Shown here: piece after piece, positions 1-10,338 of the stretch
Position numbering within the stretch: position 1 is the stretch's first letter
How the letters are laid out: every line of letters begins with the position of its first letter
The notes under the pieces: generated by a model
Databases searched by the model: none
The model's input: only the letters and a program-made list of their open reading frames with translations
Told to the model about the DNA's origin: nothing
Assembly (NCBI GenBank): GCA_002337385.1
Contig: DDFY01000025.1
Coordinates: 75,377-139,376, forward strand
Direction of reading: 5' to 3'
From: Erythrobacter sp. UBA1916
Lineage (GTDB): Bacteria > Pseudomonadota > Alphaproteobacteria > Sphingomonadales > Sphingomonadaceae
Length of the DNA stretch: 64,000 nt
Program-made: the position numbers and the translations under genes

Positions 1-1062
1 GAGCATCTCGGGCGGATCGAACTCGGGCCGACCGGCGTGGCCAGCCTCTTCCCACAGGCGATAGGCAACACCCGGCCCCTGCCGCGCCGCACGGCCCGCG
101 CGCTGGGCGGCACCGGCCTGACTGGCGCGAGCGGTGACAAGGTGGGTGGTTCCTGCCGCGCGGTCGAACTCGGCCCGCCGGGAAAGTCCGCTGTCGACAA
201 CCACCGAAACGCCATCAAGCGTCAGCGACGTCTCTGCAATGCTGGTGGCGAGCACGATGCGCCGTCGTCCCTCGGGATCGCCTCGGATCGCCGCGCGCTG
301 GGCGGCAGGCTCGACCTGTCCGTGGAGCGGGAGGACCGGTGTGTTCGGCAGTTTTTCGCAAAGCCGCTCGCGCACCCGTTCGATCTCGCCCACGCCGGGA
401 AGGAAGGCGAGAATATCGCCCTGCTCCTCGCGCCAGGCCGCAAGCACCGCAGAGGCCATCACCTCGTCCAGCCGCTTTTCCGGAGACGCCCCCAGCCAGC
501 GAATCGCCAGCGGATAGGCCTTGCCTGCGCTCTCGATGACCGGCGCACCCTCGCCCAGAAGCTTCGCAAACCGCGTGCCGTCGATGGTGGCTGACATGAC
601 GCAAATACGCAGATCCTCGCGCAGCACGCCCTGTGTCTCCAGCGCGAGGGCGAGGCCAAGGTCGCTATCAAGATGGCGCTCGTGCGCTTCGTCGAACAGC
701 AGACAGGAGACGCCCGCAAGCTCCTGATCCTCCAGCAGGCGATTCACGAGGATCGCCTCGGTAACAACCAGAATGCGGGTCGCTTTAGATTGTTTGGAAT
801 CGAGCCGGGTCAGATAGCCGACCCGCTGCCCCACCTCTTCGCCAAGCATCTGCGCAATGCGCTCGGCAGCAGCGCGCGCAGCAACACGGCGCGGCGAGGT
901 GAGGATGATCTGGCCCGTGCACCAAGGCTCGTCGAGCAGCGCCGGTGCGACAGCAGTGGTCTTGCCCGCCCCCGGCGGCGCGATCAGGACCGCGCTCGCC
1001 TGCTCGCGCAAAGCGCCGAGCAGTTCCGGCAGGACCGCATGGATAGGCAGTTCCTGCGCCAT
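1..1062 (-). CDS. hrpB: ATP-dependent helicase HrpB, N-terminal part (cut by window edge)
   Basis: DEAH-box RNA/DNA helicase of the HrpB type. The reading frame is open from an ATG at 1062 to the left edge, so 354 codons of a protein usually near 800 residues are present. The start reads MAQELPIHAVLPELLGAL. A Walker A loop (APPGAGKTT) lies about 30 residues in, followed by a DEAH box (LLFDEAHERH) and the SAT motif (VMSATIDGT). The first RecA domain and much of the second are therefore present. The C-terminal HrpB-specific region lies outside the window. The cellular role of HrpB is poorly defined. The gene ends a minus-strand pair with the polyprenyl synthase 12 bp upstream, which is probably chance colinearity rather than a functional operon. 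Confidence 0.9.
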   Translation of the reverse strand, partial: MAQELPIHAVLPELLGALREQASAVLIAPPGAGKTTAVAPALLDEPWCTGQIILTSPRRVAARAAAERIAQMLGEEVGQRVGYLTRLDSKQSKATRILVVTEAILVNRLLEDQELAGVSCLLFDEAHERHLDSDLGLALALETQGVLREDLRICVMSATIDGTRFAKLLGEGAPVIESAGKAYPLAIRWLGASPEKRLDEVMASAVLAAWREEQGDILAFLPGVGEIERVRERLCEKLPNTPVLPLHGQVEPAAQRAAIRGDPEGRRRIVLATSIAETSLTLDGVSVVVDSGLSRRAEFDRAAGTTHLVTARASQAGAAQRAGRAARQGPGVAYRLWEEAGHAGRPEFDPPEML

Positions 1063-1074
1063 CGGCACAGGCAA

Positions 1075-2097
1075 TCAGTACCCGCGCGAAACCGCGAACT
1101 GTGCCGCCTCGACCATGGCGCGGCGCGCGTTGCTGTCAGGGAACATCGCCAAGGCATCGCAGGCCTTCTGCGCGAAATGGCGCGCACGTTCGCGGGTCGC
1201 GGAAATGCAGTCGTGACGACGGATCAATTCCACCGCATGGGCCAGATCTTCATCGGTATCGCGGAAACCCGCAATGGCCTCTTCCCAGAACTGGCGTTCC
1301 TCAGCATCGCCGCGGGCATAAGCGAGAATCACCGGCAGGGTCATCTTGCCCTCGCGGAAATCATCGCCCCGGTCCTTGCCCATCTCGGCCGCGTCCGAAT
1401 CGTAGTCGATCGCATCGTCGATCAGCTGAAACGCGACACCAAGGTTGCGGCCATAATCATCGAGCGCACGCTCGACCGCTTCGTCCTTTTCCGCGACCAC
1501 CGCAGCGATCCGGCTGGCGGCGGCAAACAGCGCCGCCGTCTTCGCGCCGATGATGCCGAGATAGCGGTCTTCGCTGGTTTCGATCTTGCGCTGGGCAGTA
1601 AGCTGGTCGACCTCGCCCTGGGCGATGGTGGCGCTGGCCCCCGAAAGGATTTTCAGCACCTTGAGGCTGCCATCCTCGACCATCAGTTCGAACGCGCGGG
1701 AAAACAGGAAATCGCCCACCAGCACCGTGGCCGGGTTGCCGAACACGATATTCGCCGCTTCCTTGCCCCGGCGCGTCTCGCTGCCGTCGACCACGTCGTC
1801 GTGCAGCAGGGTGGCGGTGTGGATGAACTCGACCGCGGCCGCCAGCTTGTGATGGCGCGTGCCTTCATAGCCAACCAGCTCCGCGCCCGCGAGCGTCAGC
1901 ATCGGACGCATGCGCTTGCCACCGCCGGCAATCAGGTGTCCGGCAAGTGCAGGGATGAGAGGAATCTCGCTCTGCATCCGTTGCAGGATGATCTGGTTGA
2001 CCGAATTCATCGCCGTGGCGGTGAGGGATAGAATCGGGCTCAGGCTCGGTTCGCCGGCGCCGATGGCGCGCTTGATCGGGACCACATTGTCGCTCAT
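1075..2097 (-). CDS. ispB: Polyprenyl (octaprenyl/decaprenyl) diphosphate synthase
   Basis: Trans-isoprenyl diphosphate synthase that elongates farnesyl diphosphate with isopentenyl diphosphate to make the ubiquinone side chain. Family members are about 330-340 residues and this one is 340. The first Asp-rich motif is LLHDDVVDGSETRRG and the second is LIDDAIDYDSD. The GGGKRMRP substrate-binding loop is also present. I start it at the ATG at 2097 (MSDNVVPIKR). The frame stays open upstream to 2187, but that extension overlaps the divergent chorismate mutase and looks non-coding. Product chain length cannot be read from sequence; a C50 product would fit this clade but is inference. The symbol follows family usage. 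Confidence 0.92.
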   Translation of the reverse strand: MSDNVVPIKRAIGAGEPSLSPILSLTATAMNSVNQIILQRMQSEIPLIPALAGHLIAGGGKRMRPMLTLAGAELVGYEGTRHHKLAAAVEFIHTATLLHDDVVDGSETRRGKEAANIVFGNPATVLVGDFLFSRAFELMVEDGSLKVLKILSGASATIAQGEVDQLTAQRKIETSEDRYLGIIGAKTAALFAAASRIAAVVAEKDEAVERALDDYGRNLGVAFQLIDDAIDYDSDAAEMGKDRGDDFREGKMTLPVILAYARGDAEERQFWEEAIAGFRDTDEDLAHAVELIRRHDCISATRERARHFAQKACDALAMFPDSNARRAMVEAAQFAVSRGY

Positions 2098-2162
2098 GGG
2101 CCCCAGATGGAGAACCCACACACGCTTGGCAAGCGGGCATTTCTCGCCCAAGAGGGCTCGCG

Positions 2163-2504
2163 ATGACCGAGACCGTCGAACAGCCACAGTACGAGAAGCA
2201 AGAGATGGCCATTTCCGCTAAGTCTGCCGACCCGGCCCTGGAGGGCTATCGCAAGAGCATCGACAACATCGATGCCGCCCTGATCCACATGCTGGCCGAA
2301 CGTTTCCGCATCACGCAGGCCGTGGGCGAGTACAAGGCGAAGACGCAGCTACCTCCCGCCGATCCGAACCGCGAATCCCGCCAGATCGAGCGGCTGCGCA
2401 AGCTCGCTGAAGAGGCTGACCTTGATCCCGAATTCTCGGAAAAGTTCATCCGTTTCGTGATCGACGAGGTTATCCGCCATCATCGCATCGCTCGAGGCGA
2501 ATAG
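2163..2504 (+). CDS. Chorismate mutase, AroQ class
   Basis: Small all-helical chorismate mutase of 113 residues that converts chorismate to prephenate, for phenylalanine and tyrosine synthesis. The AroQ pattern is visible: an Arg in the first helix (YRKSIDNIDAALIHML), then KAKTQLPPADPNRESRQIERL with the conserved Lys, Asp and Arg positions, and a terminal helix IRFVIDEVIRHHR. The ATG at 2163 has an AGAGGG ribosome site 6 bp upstream. An ATG at 2205 is an alternative and would remove a non-conserved tail. It is divergent from the prenyl synthase, and a symporter gene follows 15 bp downstream. Confidence 0.88.
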   Translation: MTETVEQPQYEKQEMAISAKSADPALEGYRKSIDNIDAALIHMLAERFRITQAVGEYKAKTQLPPADPNRESRQIERLRKLAEEADLDPEFSEKFIRFVIDEVIRHHRIARGE

Positions 2505-2519
2505 GCGCGCCAGCCGCCG

Positions 2520-3482
2520 ATGCTGCGCACGCTGACCAACAATTTCGCGCCGCTCATGCTGGCAGGTGTCACGCTGGCGTGGTTCCTGCCCGGTGCCTTC
2601 ACCTGGGTGACGGACGGCTCACATAGAATTCTCGGCCAGACGCTGCTTTCGGTTTTCCTCGGGCTCATCATGCTGGCCATGGGGCTGACGCTGCGCTTTG
2701 CGGACTTCCGCGCGCTGCTGACAATGCCCAAAGCCTTCCTTGTCGGCCTGGTCGGCCAGTTCGCGATCATGCCACTGGCAGGCTTTGCCATCGCGCGGGG
2801 AATGGCACTTGAGCAAGGCCTCGCGGTCGGACTGATCCTCGTCGCCTGCTGCCCCGGCGGCACGGCCTCGAACATCGTCACCTATCTGGCCAAGGGCAAT
2901 GTCGCGCTATCGGTGGCGATGACGATGGCCTCGACCCTCGTCGCCATTGCGCTCACGCCGCTGCTCACCGGGGCACTGGCTGGCACCTATGTCGATGTGG
3001 ACCGCTGGGGCCTGTTTGCCGACATGGTCTCGATCGTGCTGGTGCCGCTGGTCTTGGGAACGGTGCTGTCGGAGCTGCTGCCCCGCGCCGCGCGCGCAGT
3101 GGGCGAGGTGCTCCCGCTCGTCGCTATCGTGCTGGTGATCCTTATCGTCGGCGGGATCGTGGGCGGCGCGAAAGAGCTGATCCGCGCCCATGCCGGAACG
3201 CTGCTGCTCGCGACCTTCCTCCTCCACCTTTTCGGGTTCGGCTTCGGCTATGGCGTTGCGCGCTTCATGGGCCTTGCCAGCCGCGAGGCGCGGACGGTGT
3301 GCATCGAGGTCGGCATGCAGAATTCGGGGCTTGGATCAGGCCTTGCCAAGGCGCCCTCCTTTGCCGCGCAGTTCGCCTCTCCCATGCAAGCGGCGCTGGC
3401 GCCGGTGCCTGCCGCGCTCTCGGCAGTTTGGCACGTGTGCATCGGCAGTCTGCTGGCTTCGTGGTGGCGGCGGCGCAGCTAG
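2520..3482 (+). CDS. Bile acid:sodium symporter (BASS) family transporter
   Basis: Integral membrane carrier of 320 residues with about nine to ten hydrophobic segments. The family signature is clear: a CCPGGTASNIVTYLAKGNVALS stretch starting near residue 117, and a later EVGMQNSGLGSGLA-like motif that forms the sodium site in BASS proteins. Bacterial members move organic anions with sodium; several take up pantoate or 2-keto acids, so bile acid is only a family label. The substrate cannot be deduced. The gene lies 15 bp after chorismate mutase and may be co-transcribed. It ends 3 bp before the convergent histidine kinase. Confidence 0.9.
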   Translation: MLRTLTNNFAPLMLAGVTLAWFLPGAFTWVTDGSHRILGQTLLSVFLGLIMLAMGLTLRFADFRALLTMPKAFLVGLVGQFAIMPLAGFAIARGMALEQGLAVGLILVACCPGGTASNIVTYLAKGNVALSVAMTMASTLVAIALTPLLTGALAGTYVDVDRWGLFADMVSIVLVPLVLGTVLSELLPRAARAVGEVLPLVAIVLVILIVGGIVGGAKELIRAHAGTLLLATFLLHLFGFGFGYGVARFMGLASREARTVCIEVGMQNSGLGSGLAKAPSFAAQFASPMQAALAPVPAALSAVWHVCIGSLLASWWRRRS

Positions 3483-3485
3483 AAA

Positions 3486-4832
3486 TCAGGCGCGCGGAAG
3501 CCTCAGTTCAACCAGCAAGCCGCCCAGGTCCTCGCTCTCGCCGAGGCTCACCTCACCGTTATAAATCGCGGCCACGTCGCGCACGATGGCCAGCCCCAAC
3601 CCGGTGCCGGGCTTCTCGGTATCGAGCCTCGCACCGCGCTCGAATATCGCCACCCTTTCTGCCTCGGGGATGCCGCGGCCGTCATCTTCGATCCAGATCG
3701 CGCAAAGCGGATCGCCGGGGCGCGGGTCGACCGTGACGAACACTGAACCGCCGCCATATTTGGCCGCGTTTTCGACCAAGTTGCCGAGCAATTCTTCCAG
3801 ATCCTGCCGTTCGAGCGTTACCGCAGCGGCCGCGTTGCCCGCCAGATCGAGCCGGACGTCAGGATAAAGCGTGCGCACCGCCCGTTCCACCGCACTGGCG
3901 CTTTCCATCACCAGACTGCGCGAATGGCCGATGGCGCGCCGCCCCACGGCGCGGGCACGGGCGAGATGGTGATCGACCTGCCGCTGCATGCTCGCCGCCT
4001 CGCGCAGCACGATGGAATCGAGCTTCGGATCGTGCTCGCGCGCGGCATTGTTCAGCACCGTCAGCGGGGTCTTCAGCGCATGGGCGAGGTTGCCGGCATG
4101 GGTGCGGGCCTCCTCGGCCTGCTTCTGCGAGTGATCGAGCAGCGCGTTCAGCTCCTGCACCATCGGCTGCACTTCGAGCGGCAATGGCTCGGTAACGCGA
4201 TTGGATCCAGCCTGCCTGATCGAGGCAATCGCCCGCCGGATGCGGCGCAGCGGCGAGAGGCCATACCACGTCTGCGCCATCGCCATCAGGAACAGGCCCA
4301 CGCCCAACACGGCAAATGACCAGCCGAGCAGCGCGCGGATAGAGTTGAGCTGGTCGTCCAGTTCCTCACGCGACCCGGCAACGACGAATTGCCACTGCGT
4401 GTCCGAACCGGGGATCTGCACCGTGCGCTGCACCAGTCGCAGGCTTTCGTCAGGAAACTGGTCCGAATCGTAGAACACCGGCTCTTCGGCATCGATATTC
4501 TCGTCGATGGCCAGCGTGCGGTCCCACAGCGAGCGCGAGAAGTAGTTCACCCGGCCATTGCCATTGATCTGGTAATAGAAGCCCGAATTCGGCTCCAGAA
4601 AGCGCTGATCGGCGAGCGGGCGGTTAAACCACACGTCGCCATAGGGATCGATCTCGGCGGAAGAGATCATCGCGGTCAGCGGCATTTCGAGCTGCTCGTC
4701 GAACTGCTGCGACAGCAACTGGGTAAGCGCCCGATCGAGCGCAAAGCCGCCAATCGCCAGCAGGACCACGATCCAGCCCGCCGCGATCAGCATCATGCGC
4801 CGCGCGATCGAGCCGGTGTTGCGCGTTTCCAT
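3486..4832 (-). CDS. Sensor histidine kinase of a PhoQ-like two-component system
   Basis: Membrane sensor kinase. Order of parts from the ATG at 4832: a transmembrane helix (about residues 12-34), a periplasmic region of roughly 130 residues, a second helix, a HAMP-like linker, a HisKA helix with the phospho-accepting His in NLAHALKTPLTVL, and a HATPase domain with N box (LVENAAKYGG), DDGRGIP and GTGLGLAI motifs. It phosphorylates the OmpR-type regulator encoded just upstream. The start is uncertain: a GTG at 4952 would overlap the regulator by 50 bp and add an Ala-rich tail, and another GTG lies at 4889. I chose 4832 because hydrophobic and conserved sequence begins there. Confidence 0.92.
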   Translation of the reverse strand: METRNTGSIARRMMLIAAGWIVVLLAIGGFALDRALTQLLSQQFDEQLEMPLTAMISSAEIDPYGDVWFNRPLADQRFLEPNSGFYYQINGNGRVNYFSRSLWDRTLAIDENIDAEEPVFYDSDQFPDESLRLVQRTVQIPGSDTQWQFVVAGSREELDDQLNSIRALLGWSFAVLGVGLFLMAMAQTWYGLSPLRRIRRAIASIRQAGSNRVTEPLPLEVQPMVQELNALLDHSQKQAEEARTHAGNLAHALKTPLTVLNNAAREHDPKLDSIVLREAASMQRQVDHHLARARAVGRRAIGHSRSLVMESASAVERAVRTLYPDVRLDLAGNAAAAVTLERQDLEELLGNLVENAAKYGGGSVFVTVDPRPGDPLCAIWIEDDGRGIPEAERVAIFERGARLDTEKPGTGLGLAIVRDVAAIYNGEVSLGESEDLGGLLVELRLPRA

Positions 4833-4902
4833 CCCGGACGCGGCGCCCCCCGCGGGCGCCTCGGCGCTCACGTCAACGGGGGCCACACCCTCCTCATCGG
4901 CG

Positions 4903-5580
4903 CTATTCGCGCGCGCCTTCGGAGGGGTCGTCGAGACTGTAACCGAGGCCACGGATCGTTGTGATTACCTCTGCGCCGAGCTTCTTGCGGATGCGGGTTA
5001 CGAACACCTCGATGGTGTTCGAATCGCGGTCGAAATCCTGATCGTAAATATGTTCGATCAGTTCGGTGCGGCTGACCACCTTGCCCTTGTGGTGCATGAG
5101 GTAGCTCAGCAGCTTGTATTCCTGTGCGGTCAGCTTGACCGGTTCGCCATCGCGGGTGACGCGGCCCGAACGGGTATCGAGCCGCACATCGCCAGCGGTG
5201 AGTTCGCTCGAGGCATTGCCCGAAGCACGGCGGATCAGCGCGCGCAGGCGGGCGATCAGCTCCTCGGTCTGGAACGGCTTGGCGAGATAGTCATCCGCCC
5301 CGGCGTCGAGACCTGCCACCTTGTCCGACCACGAATCGCGTGCGGTGAGCACCAGAACGGGGAACTTGCGCCCCTCCTTGCGCCACATGCCGAGCACGGT
5401 CAGCCCGTCAATCTCGGGCAGGCCAAGGTCGAGCACCACGGCATCGTATTCCTCGGTCGAGCCGAGAAAATGGCCATCTTCACCATCGGTCGACAAGTCG
5501 ACCGCATAGCCGTTCTGCTCCAGCGTGTTTTTCAACTGCTGGCCGAGTGTCGGCTCGTCTTCCACGATCAGGATGCGCAT
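4903..5580 (-). CDS. OmpR/PhoP-family response regulator
   Basis: DNA-binding response regulator of 225 residues. The receiver domain carries the acidic pair (VEDEP), the phosphorylated Asp (VLDLGLPEIDG), the Thr of VLTARDSWSDK and the Lys of DDYLAKPF. A winged-helix Trans_reg_C domain follows (YKLLSYLMHHKG, then NTIEVFVTRIRKKLG and TIRGLGYSL). It is the cognate partner of the kinase immediately downstream on the same strand. A PepSY protein gene upstream suggests an envelope or divalent cation signal, as in PhoPQ-type systems, but that is inference. Confidence 0.95.
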   Translation of the reverse strand: MRILIVEDEPTLGQQLKNTLEQNGYAVDLSTDGEDGHFLGSTEEYDAVVLDLGLPEIDGLTVLGMWRKEGRKFPVLVLTARDSWSDKVAGLDAGADDYLAKPFQTEELIARLRALIRRASGNASSELTAGDVRLDTRSGRVTRDGEPVKLTAQEYKLLSYLMHHKGKVVSRTELIEHIYDQDFDRDSNTIEVFVTRIRKKLGAEVITTIRGLGYSLDDPSEGARE

Positions 5581-5664
5581 TGATACCCCTTCGCAAACAT
5601 CTGGGCCCGTGCTTGGGCGAATGTCATGAACGCGTCAACCAAGCCCAAGTTTCCCTAACGCCGT

Positions 5665-6000
5665 TCAGCGCTGTTCGCGCAGCACGCGGCCGGTGCGCGG
5701 GTCGGCATCGACGAACAGCAAACGCCCGTCCTTGATAAATTTCAGCCGATAGATCGAGGCAACGCCATCGTACTCGAAGGTAAGGTATTCGAAGCCTTGC
5801 CGTTCGTAACGCGGCACGATGCGCTGCTCGATGGAGCGGATTGGCAGATTGCGCCCCGCCTGCATCTCCGCCCGCGCGCTCGCCTGGTCGTCAGCCTGCA
5901 AACGCGAGGGCGTCGGTTGCGCAGCGGCAGGCACCGTCAGCGCAAGCACCGAAGCGGCGGCCAAACCAGTAATGCGGGAGGCGAAAGCGGTCATCATCAC
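5665..6000 (-). CDS. Secreted PepSY-domain protein
   Basis: Exported protein of 111 residues. A signal peptide ends near VPAAAQ, and a PepSY domain occupies the C-terminal 60 residues (the RSIEQRIVPRYERQGFEYLTFEYDG stretch, then a beta-strand YRLKFIKDGRLLFVDADPRTG of the usual type). PepSY domains regulate peptidases or serve as periplasmic sensing modules. The gene lies 84 bp upstream of the two-component pair in the same direction, a common arrangement in sphingomonads, so it may be a target or accessory of that system. Three consecutive Met codons make the exact start uncertain by two residues. Confidence 0.85.
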   Translation of the reverse strand: MMMTAFASRITGLAAASVLALTVPAAAQPTPSRLQADDQASARAEMQAGRNLPIRSIEQRIVPRYERQGFEYLTFEYDGVASIYRLKFIKDGRLLFVDADPRTGRVLREQR

Positions 6001-6076
6001 CTGTTCTGCCTAAGTCCGTGGCATTGAACAAGGTGTGAATACCCCGCTTCGCCTACCGCAAGCATTGCCTCCACCA

Positions 6077-6814
6077 CTATTGCTCAAGCGCGTACTTCAC
6101 GGTCAGCGTGATCTGTGTCGCCACTTGGCCGGGACGTGTGGGGGTCGCAGGAGCCGGCGCCGAGCTGAGCGCCTCATTGGCAACACGGTTGAACATCGGG
6201 GTCGCATAGTTGAGCGATTCTTCCACCGACAACAACCGCGCCGAACCGAAGCCGGCCATGCGGGCATAGTCCTCGGCCTGCTGGCGCGCCTTGGCGAAGG
6301 CAGCCTCGCGGGCCTGCTGCTTGGCGCTGGAATCGTCGACGATGGCCCAGGTCGGTCCGTTGAGGTTGGTCGCGCCCGCGGCCACCAGCGCATCGAGCAC
6401 CGGGCCGATCCGGTCGAGATCGCGCAGTTCGAGCGTGACCGTGTTGGTCGCCTCATAGCCGGTGAACTGCGGCGGCTGATTGTTGCGATAGTCGTACTGC
6501 GGGTTGAGCGTGATGCCGCTGGTCTGGACCCGGTTTTCGGGCACGCCAAGGCTGGTAACCTGCGCCAGCACGCGGTCCATCTGTGTCGCATTGGCCTGCA
6601 TTGCGGCAACAGCCGTCGCGCCGCGAGTGGTGACACCGGCGTTGATCGTAGCCTTGTCAGGATCGGACAGCACCTGCTGGCTCACCTGCAATTCGACCAC
6701 CGGGCCAGTCGTTTCGATGGTTACGTCAGCAGCCGCAACAGGCGCCGCGCCGAGCGGCACCATCGCGACCAGCGTGGCGGATGCGGCAAGAGCGGCGAAG
6801 GAAAGACGGGACAT
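6077..6814 (-). CDS. SIMPL domain (DUF541) periplasmic protein
   Basis: Exported 245-residue protein of the SIMPL/DUF541 (YggE) family. A signal peptide of about 28 residues is followed by VELQVSQQVLSDPDKATINAGVTT, a typical first strand of the SIMPL domain, and by VQTSGITLNPQYDY, which matches the conserved LNPQYxY element. YggE relatives are linked to oxidative stress tolerance, but the biochemical role is unknown. The gene stands alone, divergent from the ABC-F gene. Confidence 0.9.
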   Translation of the reverse strand: MSRLSFAALAASATLVAMVPLGAAPVAAADVTIETTGPVVELQVSQQVLSDPDKATINAGVTTRGATAVAAMQANATQMDRVLAQVTSLGVPENRVQTSGITLNPQYDYRNNQPPQFTGYEATNTVTLELRDLDRIGPVLDALVAAGATNLNGPTWAIVDDSSAKQQAREAAFAKARQQAEDYARMAGFGSARLLSVEESLNYATPMFNRVANEALSSAPAPATPTRPGQVATQITLTVKYALEQ

Positions 6815-6925
6815 GTAATAACTCCAAAAATGAATGAACGGCTATTTCCGCGACAGCCGATTTCCGCTTCCTGAACGCGCAGCATGCTTGTCAGGTCCCC
6901 GCCGTCTCACTAGGTCGCGCCGATC

Positions 6926-8737
<1,812 letters not shown>

Positions 8738-8824
8738 AGGTTCGCCCAGCAAGAAGTTTATGCTTACCTGCTATTAACCAACTATCGACACCCTGCCTCC
8801 ACCAACTTGCGGTTTAACGAGGCA

Positions 8825-9766
8825 ATGGGCTCAAACTCTTCTTCTGCGGCACTGTGTTCCGAGGCCGCCTTTGGCAGTCTCTCGAGCATGGGCGGGCGCA
8901 AGCTCAAGAAGAAGCCCGTGCTCGTTGTCGATCCCGAAGAACTGGCGCAGGCGCACCAAGCCTTCCAGCAGGGTGCTGCCGAGCAACTGGGCGACTATGA
9001 GCCCGAACAGCGTCCGCGCCCGAGCGTGAGCCTGTTCGGCCTTGCCCCCATGTCGGAAGACGATGAGGCGGACCTCGCCGCGCCGCCGCCATTCCCGCTC
9101 AACGACGATGACGAAGAGGAATTCGAGGAAGCCGAAGCGCCCGCACCCGAAAAGGTGCTGTCGCTGACCCGTCCGAGCCAGCCCAAGGCACCGCACGCCA
9201 GCATTTTTGGCACCCTGCCCGATGCGCCAGTACAGGCGGCGAGCGAGCCCTTGCCCGAGCACAAATCGTTGCCCGAGAGCGAACCTCTGTACGATCCCGC
9301 AGCCCACACGCCCAAGCGGGTTGAGCATCCCGCACCGCCGCCCATGCCGGCGAGCGAAGTCCCCGCGCCCCCTCGGCGTCCGGTTCGCAACTACGACGAG
9401 ATCACCTCCGCCTTCTCGCACCGCGATGCGATGCCGATGGCGCCTGTGCAGCCCGCGCGCCCCGAACAGCCAATCGCGCCGCCCAGCGCCGACCTCCAGC
9501 CCGATCCCTTTGCCATTCCCGAAATGGCAACCGAGCCAGAACTCGACGATGCAGTCGCCTCGGTCACCCTGTTCGAAGAGGACGAGGTTGCATATGCCCC
9601 GCCCCGCCCTGCGCCAAAGCCGCTCGCTCCGATGCCCAGCGAGCAGAACAGCCTGCGCGCGCGCCTGATGCGCGAAGATGTGAGCATGGCGAAACCGAAA
9701 GCGTCGCTCTGGCAGCAGTTCGTCGGGCTGATTCAGCGCTGGTACTGGGCGCTCACCGGCCGCTGA
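8825..9766 (+). CDS. Proline- and acid-rich hypothetical protein
   Basis: I recognise no domain. From the ATG at 8825 (CGAGG 4 bp upstream) it is 313 residues. A basic start (GGRKLKKKPVLVVDPEELAQ) is followed by about 200 low-complexity residues rich in Pro, Ala and Glu, with acidic runs (DDDEEEFEEAEAP). It ends in a short conserved-looking amphipathic tail (ASLWQQFVGLIQRWYWALTG) that could sit on a membrane. ATG 8888 (MGGRKLKKK) and TTG 8807 are alternative starts. The composition suggests a disordered linker protein with functional ends. It follows uup and is convergent with the DUF6456 gene 3 bp away. Confidence 0.75.
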   Translation: MGSNSSSAALCSEAAFGSLSSMGGRKLKKKPVLVVDPEELAQAHQAFQQGAAEQLGDYEPEQRPRPSVSLFGLAPMSEDDEADLAAPPPFPLNDDDEEEFEEAEAPAPEKVLSLTRPSQPKAPHASIFGTLPDAPVQAASEPLPEHKSLPESEPLYDPAAHTPKRVEHPAPPPMPASEVPAPPRRPVRNYDEITSAFSHRDAMPMAPVQPARPEQPIAPPSADLQPDPFAIPEMATEPELDDAVASVTLFEEDEVAYAPPRPAPKPLAPMPSEQNSLRARLMREDVSMAKPKASLWQQFVGLIQRWYWALTGR

Positions 9767-9769
9767 GGT

Positions 9770-10258
9770 TCAGTGCAGGCGGTAGAAGTCCGCCACCCGA
9801 TCAAGCGCCAGCCTTAGCACGAGTTTGCCCGAACGCGCCGGCCAGGCCAGCGCCTTTTCCGCCACCGGCAAGGTTTCGCCCGCGCAAACCACCCGCCACA
9901 GCACGTCCTCCAGCCCGCGCCCCGCGGCCTTCATCGCTCCGTCGAAGCGGCGACGTGCGGATATCTGCTTTTCGGACTGTTCCAGCCCACGCTCGCCAGT
10001 CGATTTTACCCTCACCGGATCCCATCGCATCGTGATCGACGGCGCGAGTTGTGCCCGCTCATAGTCGGACCGCAGCGCCTCCCCGGCGGCGAACAGCCGG
10101 TCATCAAGATGGCCGTGAGCGTGAAGCCAGGCAAGCGGGCTTTCGGCCAGATTCACGGTGACACTGCGCCGCCTGCGCGAAATGCCGCCCCCTTTGCGGC
10201 GGCGGCTTGGTCCCTCCTCGGACAGCTCACGTTCGACCAGTTCGCGCGGCATCGGCAT
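9770..10258 (-). CDS. DUF6456 domain protein, candidate GTA-type regulator
   Basis: Basic protein of 162 residues. An Arg-rich N-terminus (PSRRRKGGGISRRRRS) precedes the DUF6456 core: ESPLAWLHAHGHLDDRLFAAGEALRSDYERAQLAPSIT region (residues about 43-85), then a helical C-terminal half containing LPVAEKALAWPARSGKLVL. From memory, DUF6456 is found in the alphaproteobacterial GTA activators GafA and GafZ; that link is recalled, not checked. I start it at the ATG at 10258 because GGGAG lies 7 bp upstream. ATGs at 10273 and 10276 lack such a site. It is divergent from the XRE regulator, with an 80 bp gap that holds a motif shared with the holin upstream region. Confidence 0.82.
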   Translation of the reverse strand: MPMPRELVERELSEEGPSRRRKGGGISRRRRSVTVNLAESPLAWLHAHGHLDDRLFAAGEALRSDYERAQLAPSITMRWDPVRVKSTGERGLEQSEKQISARRRFDGAMKAAGRGLEDVLWRVVCAGETLPVAEKALAWPARSGKLVLRLALDRVADFYRLH

Positions 10259-10308
10259 AGGCGTTCTCCCCATCATTGCAGTGGCCGCGACTTGCCAGCG
10301 CTGGTGCA

Positions 10309-10338
10309 ATGTAGGAAAGAACAAAAACCCATTTGGTT
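10309..10338. promoter_or_regulatory. Candidate operator between DUF6456 and XRE genes
   Basis: Two words lie here: ATGTAGGAAAG at 10309-10319 and AACCCATTTGGTT at 10326-10338. The second is an inverted repeat, AACC-N5-GGTT. Both recur together upstream of the holin gene at 16757-16781, with the first inverted. The site abuts the XRE start codon, so XRE autoregulation is the simplest reading. A TTGCCA hexamer at 10292-10297 could be a -35 element, but no good -10 is at the proper distance. Confidence 0.5.

Noticed and set aside
673..2031. Long plus-strand open frame of 452 codons over hrpB and the prenyl synthase
   Set aside because: It is antisense to two clear genes. Its product is rich in Arg and His with no domain, as expected for GC-rich shadow frames. 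The same reasoning removes other long antisense frames, for example 6842-8092, 12875-34128-type frames such as 32875-34128, 38510-40093 and 56436-58763.
8755..8824. CtrA box (TTAA-N7-TTAA) upstream of the proline-rich protein
   Set aside because: Only TTAACC half-sites with the wrong spacing occur.
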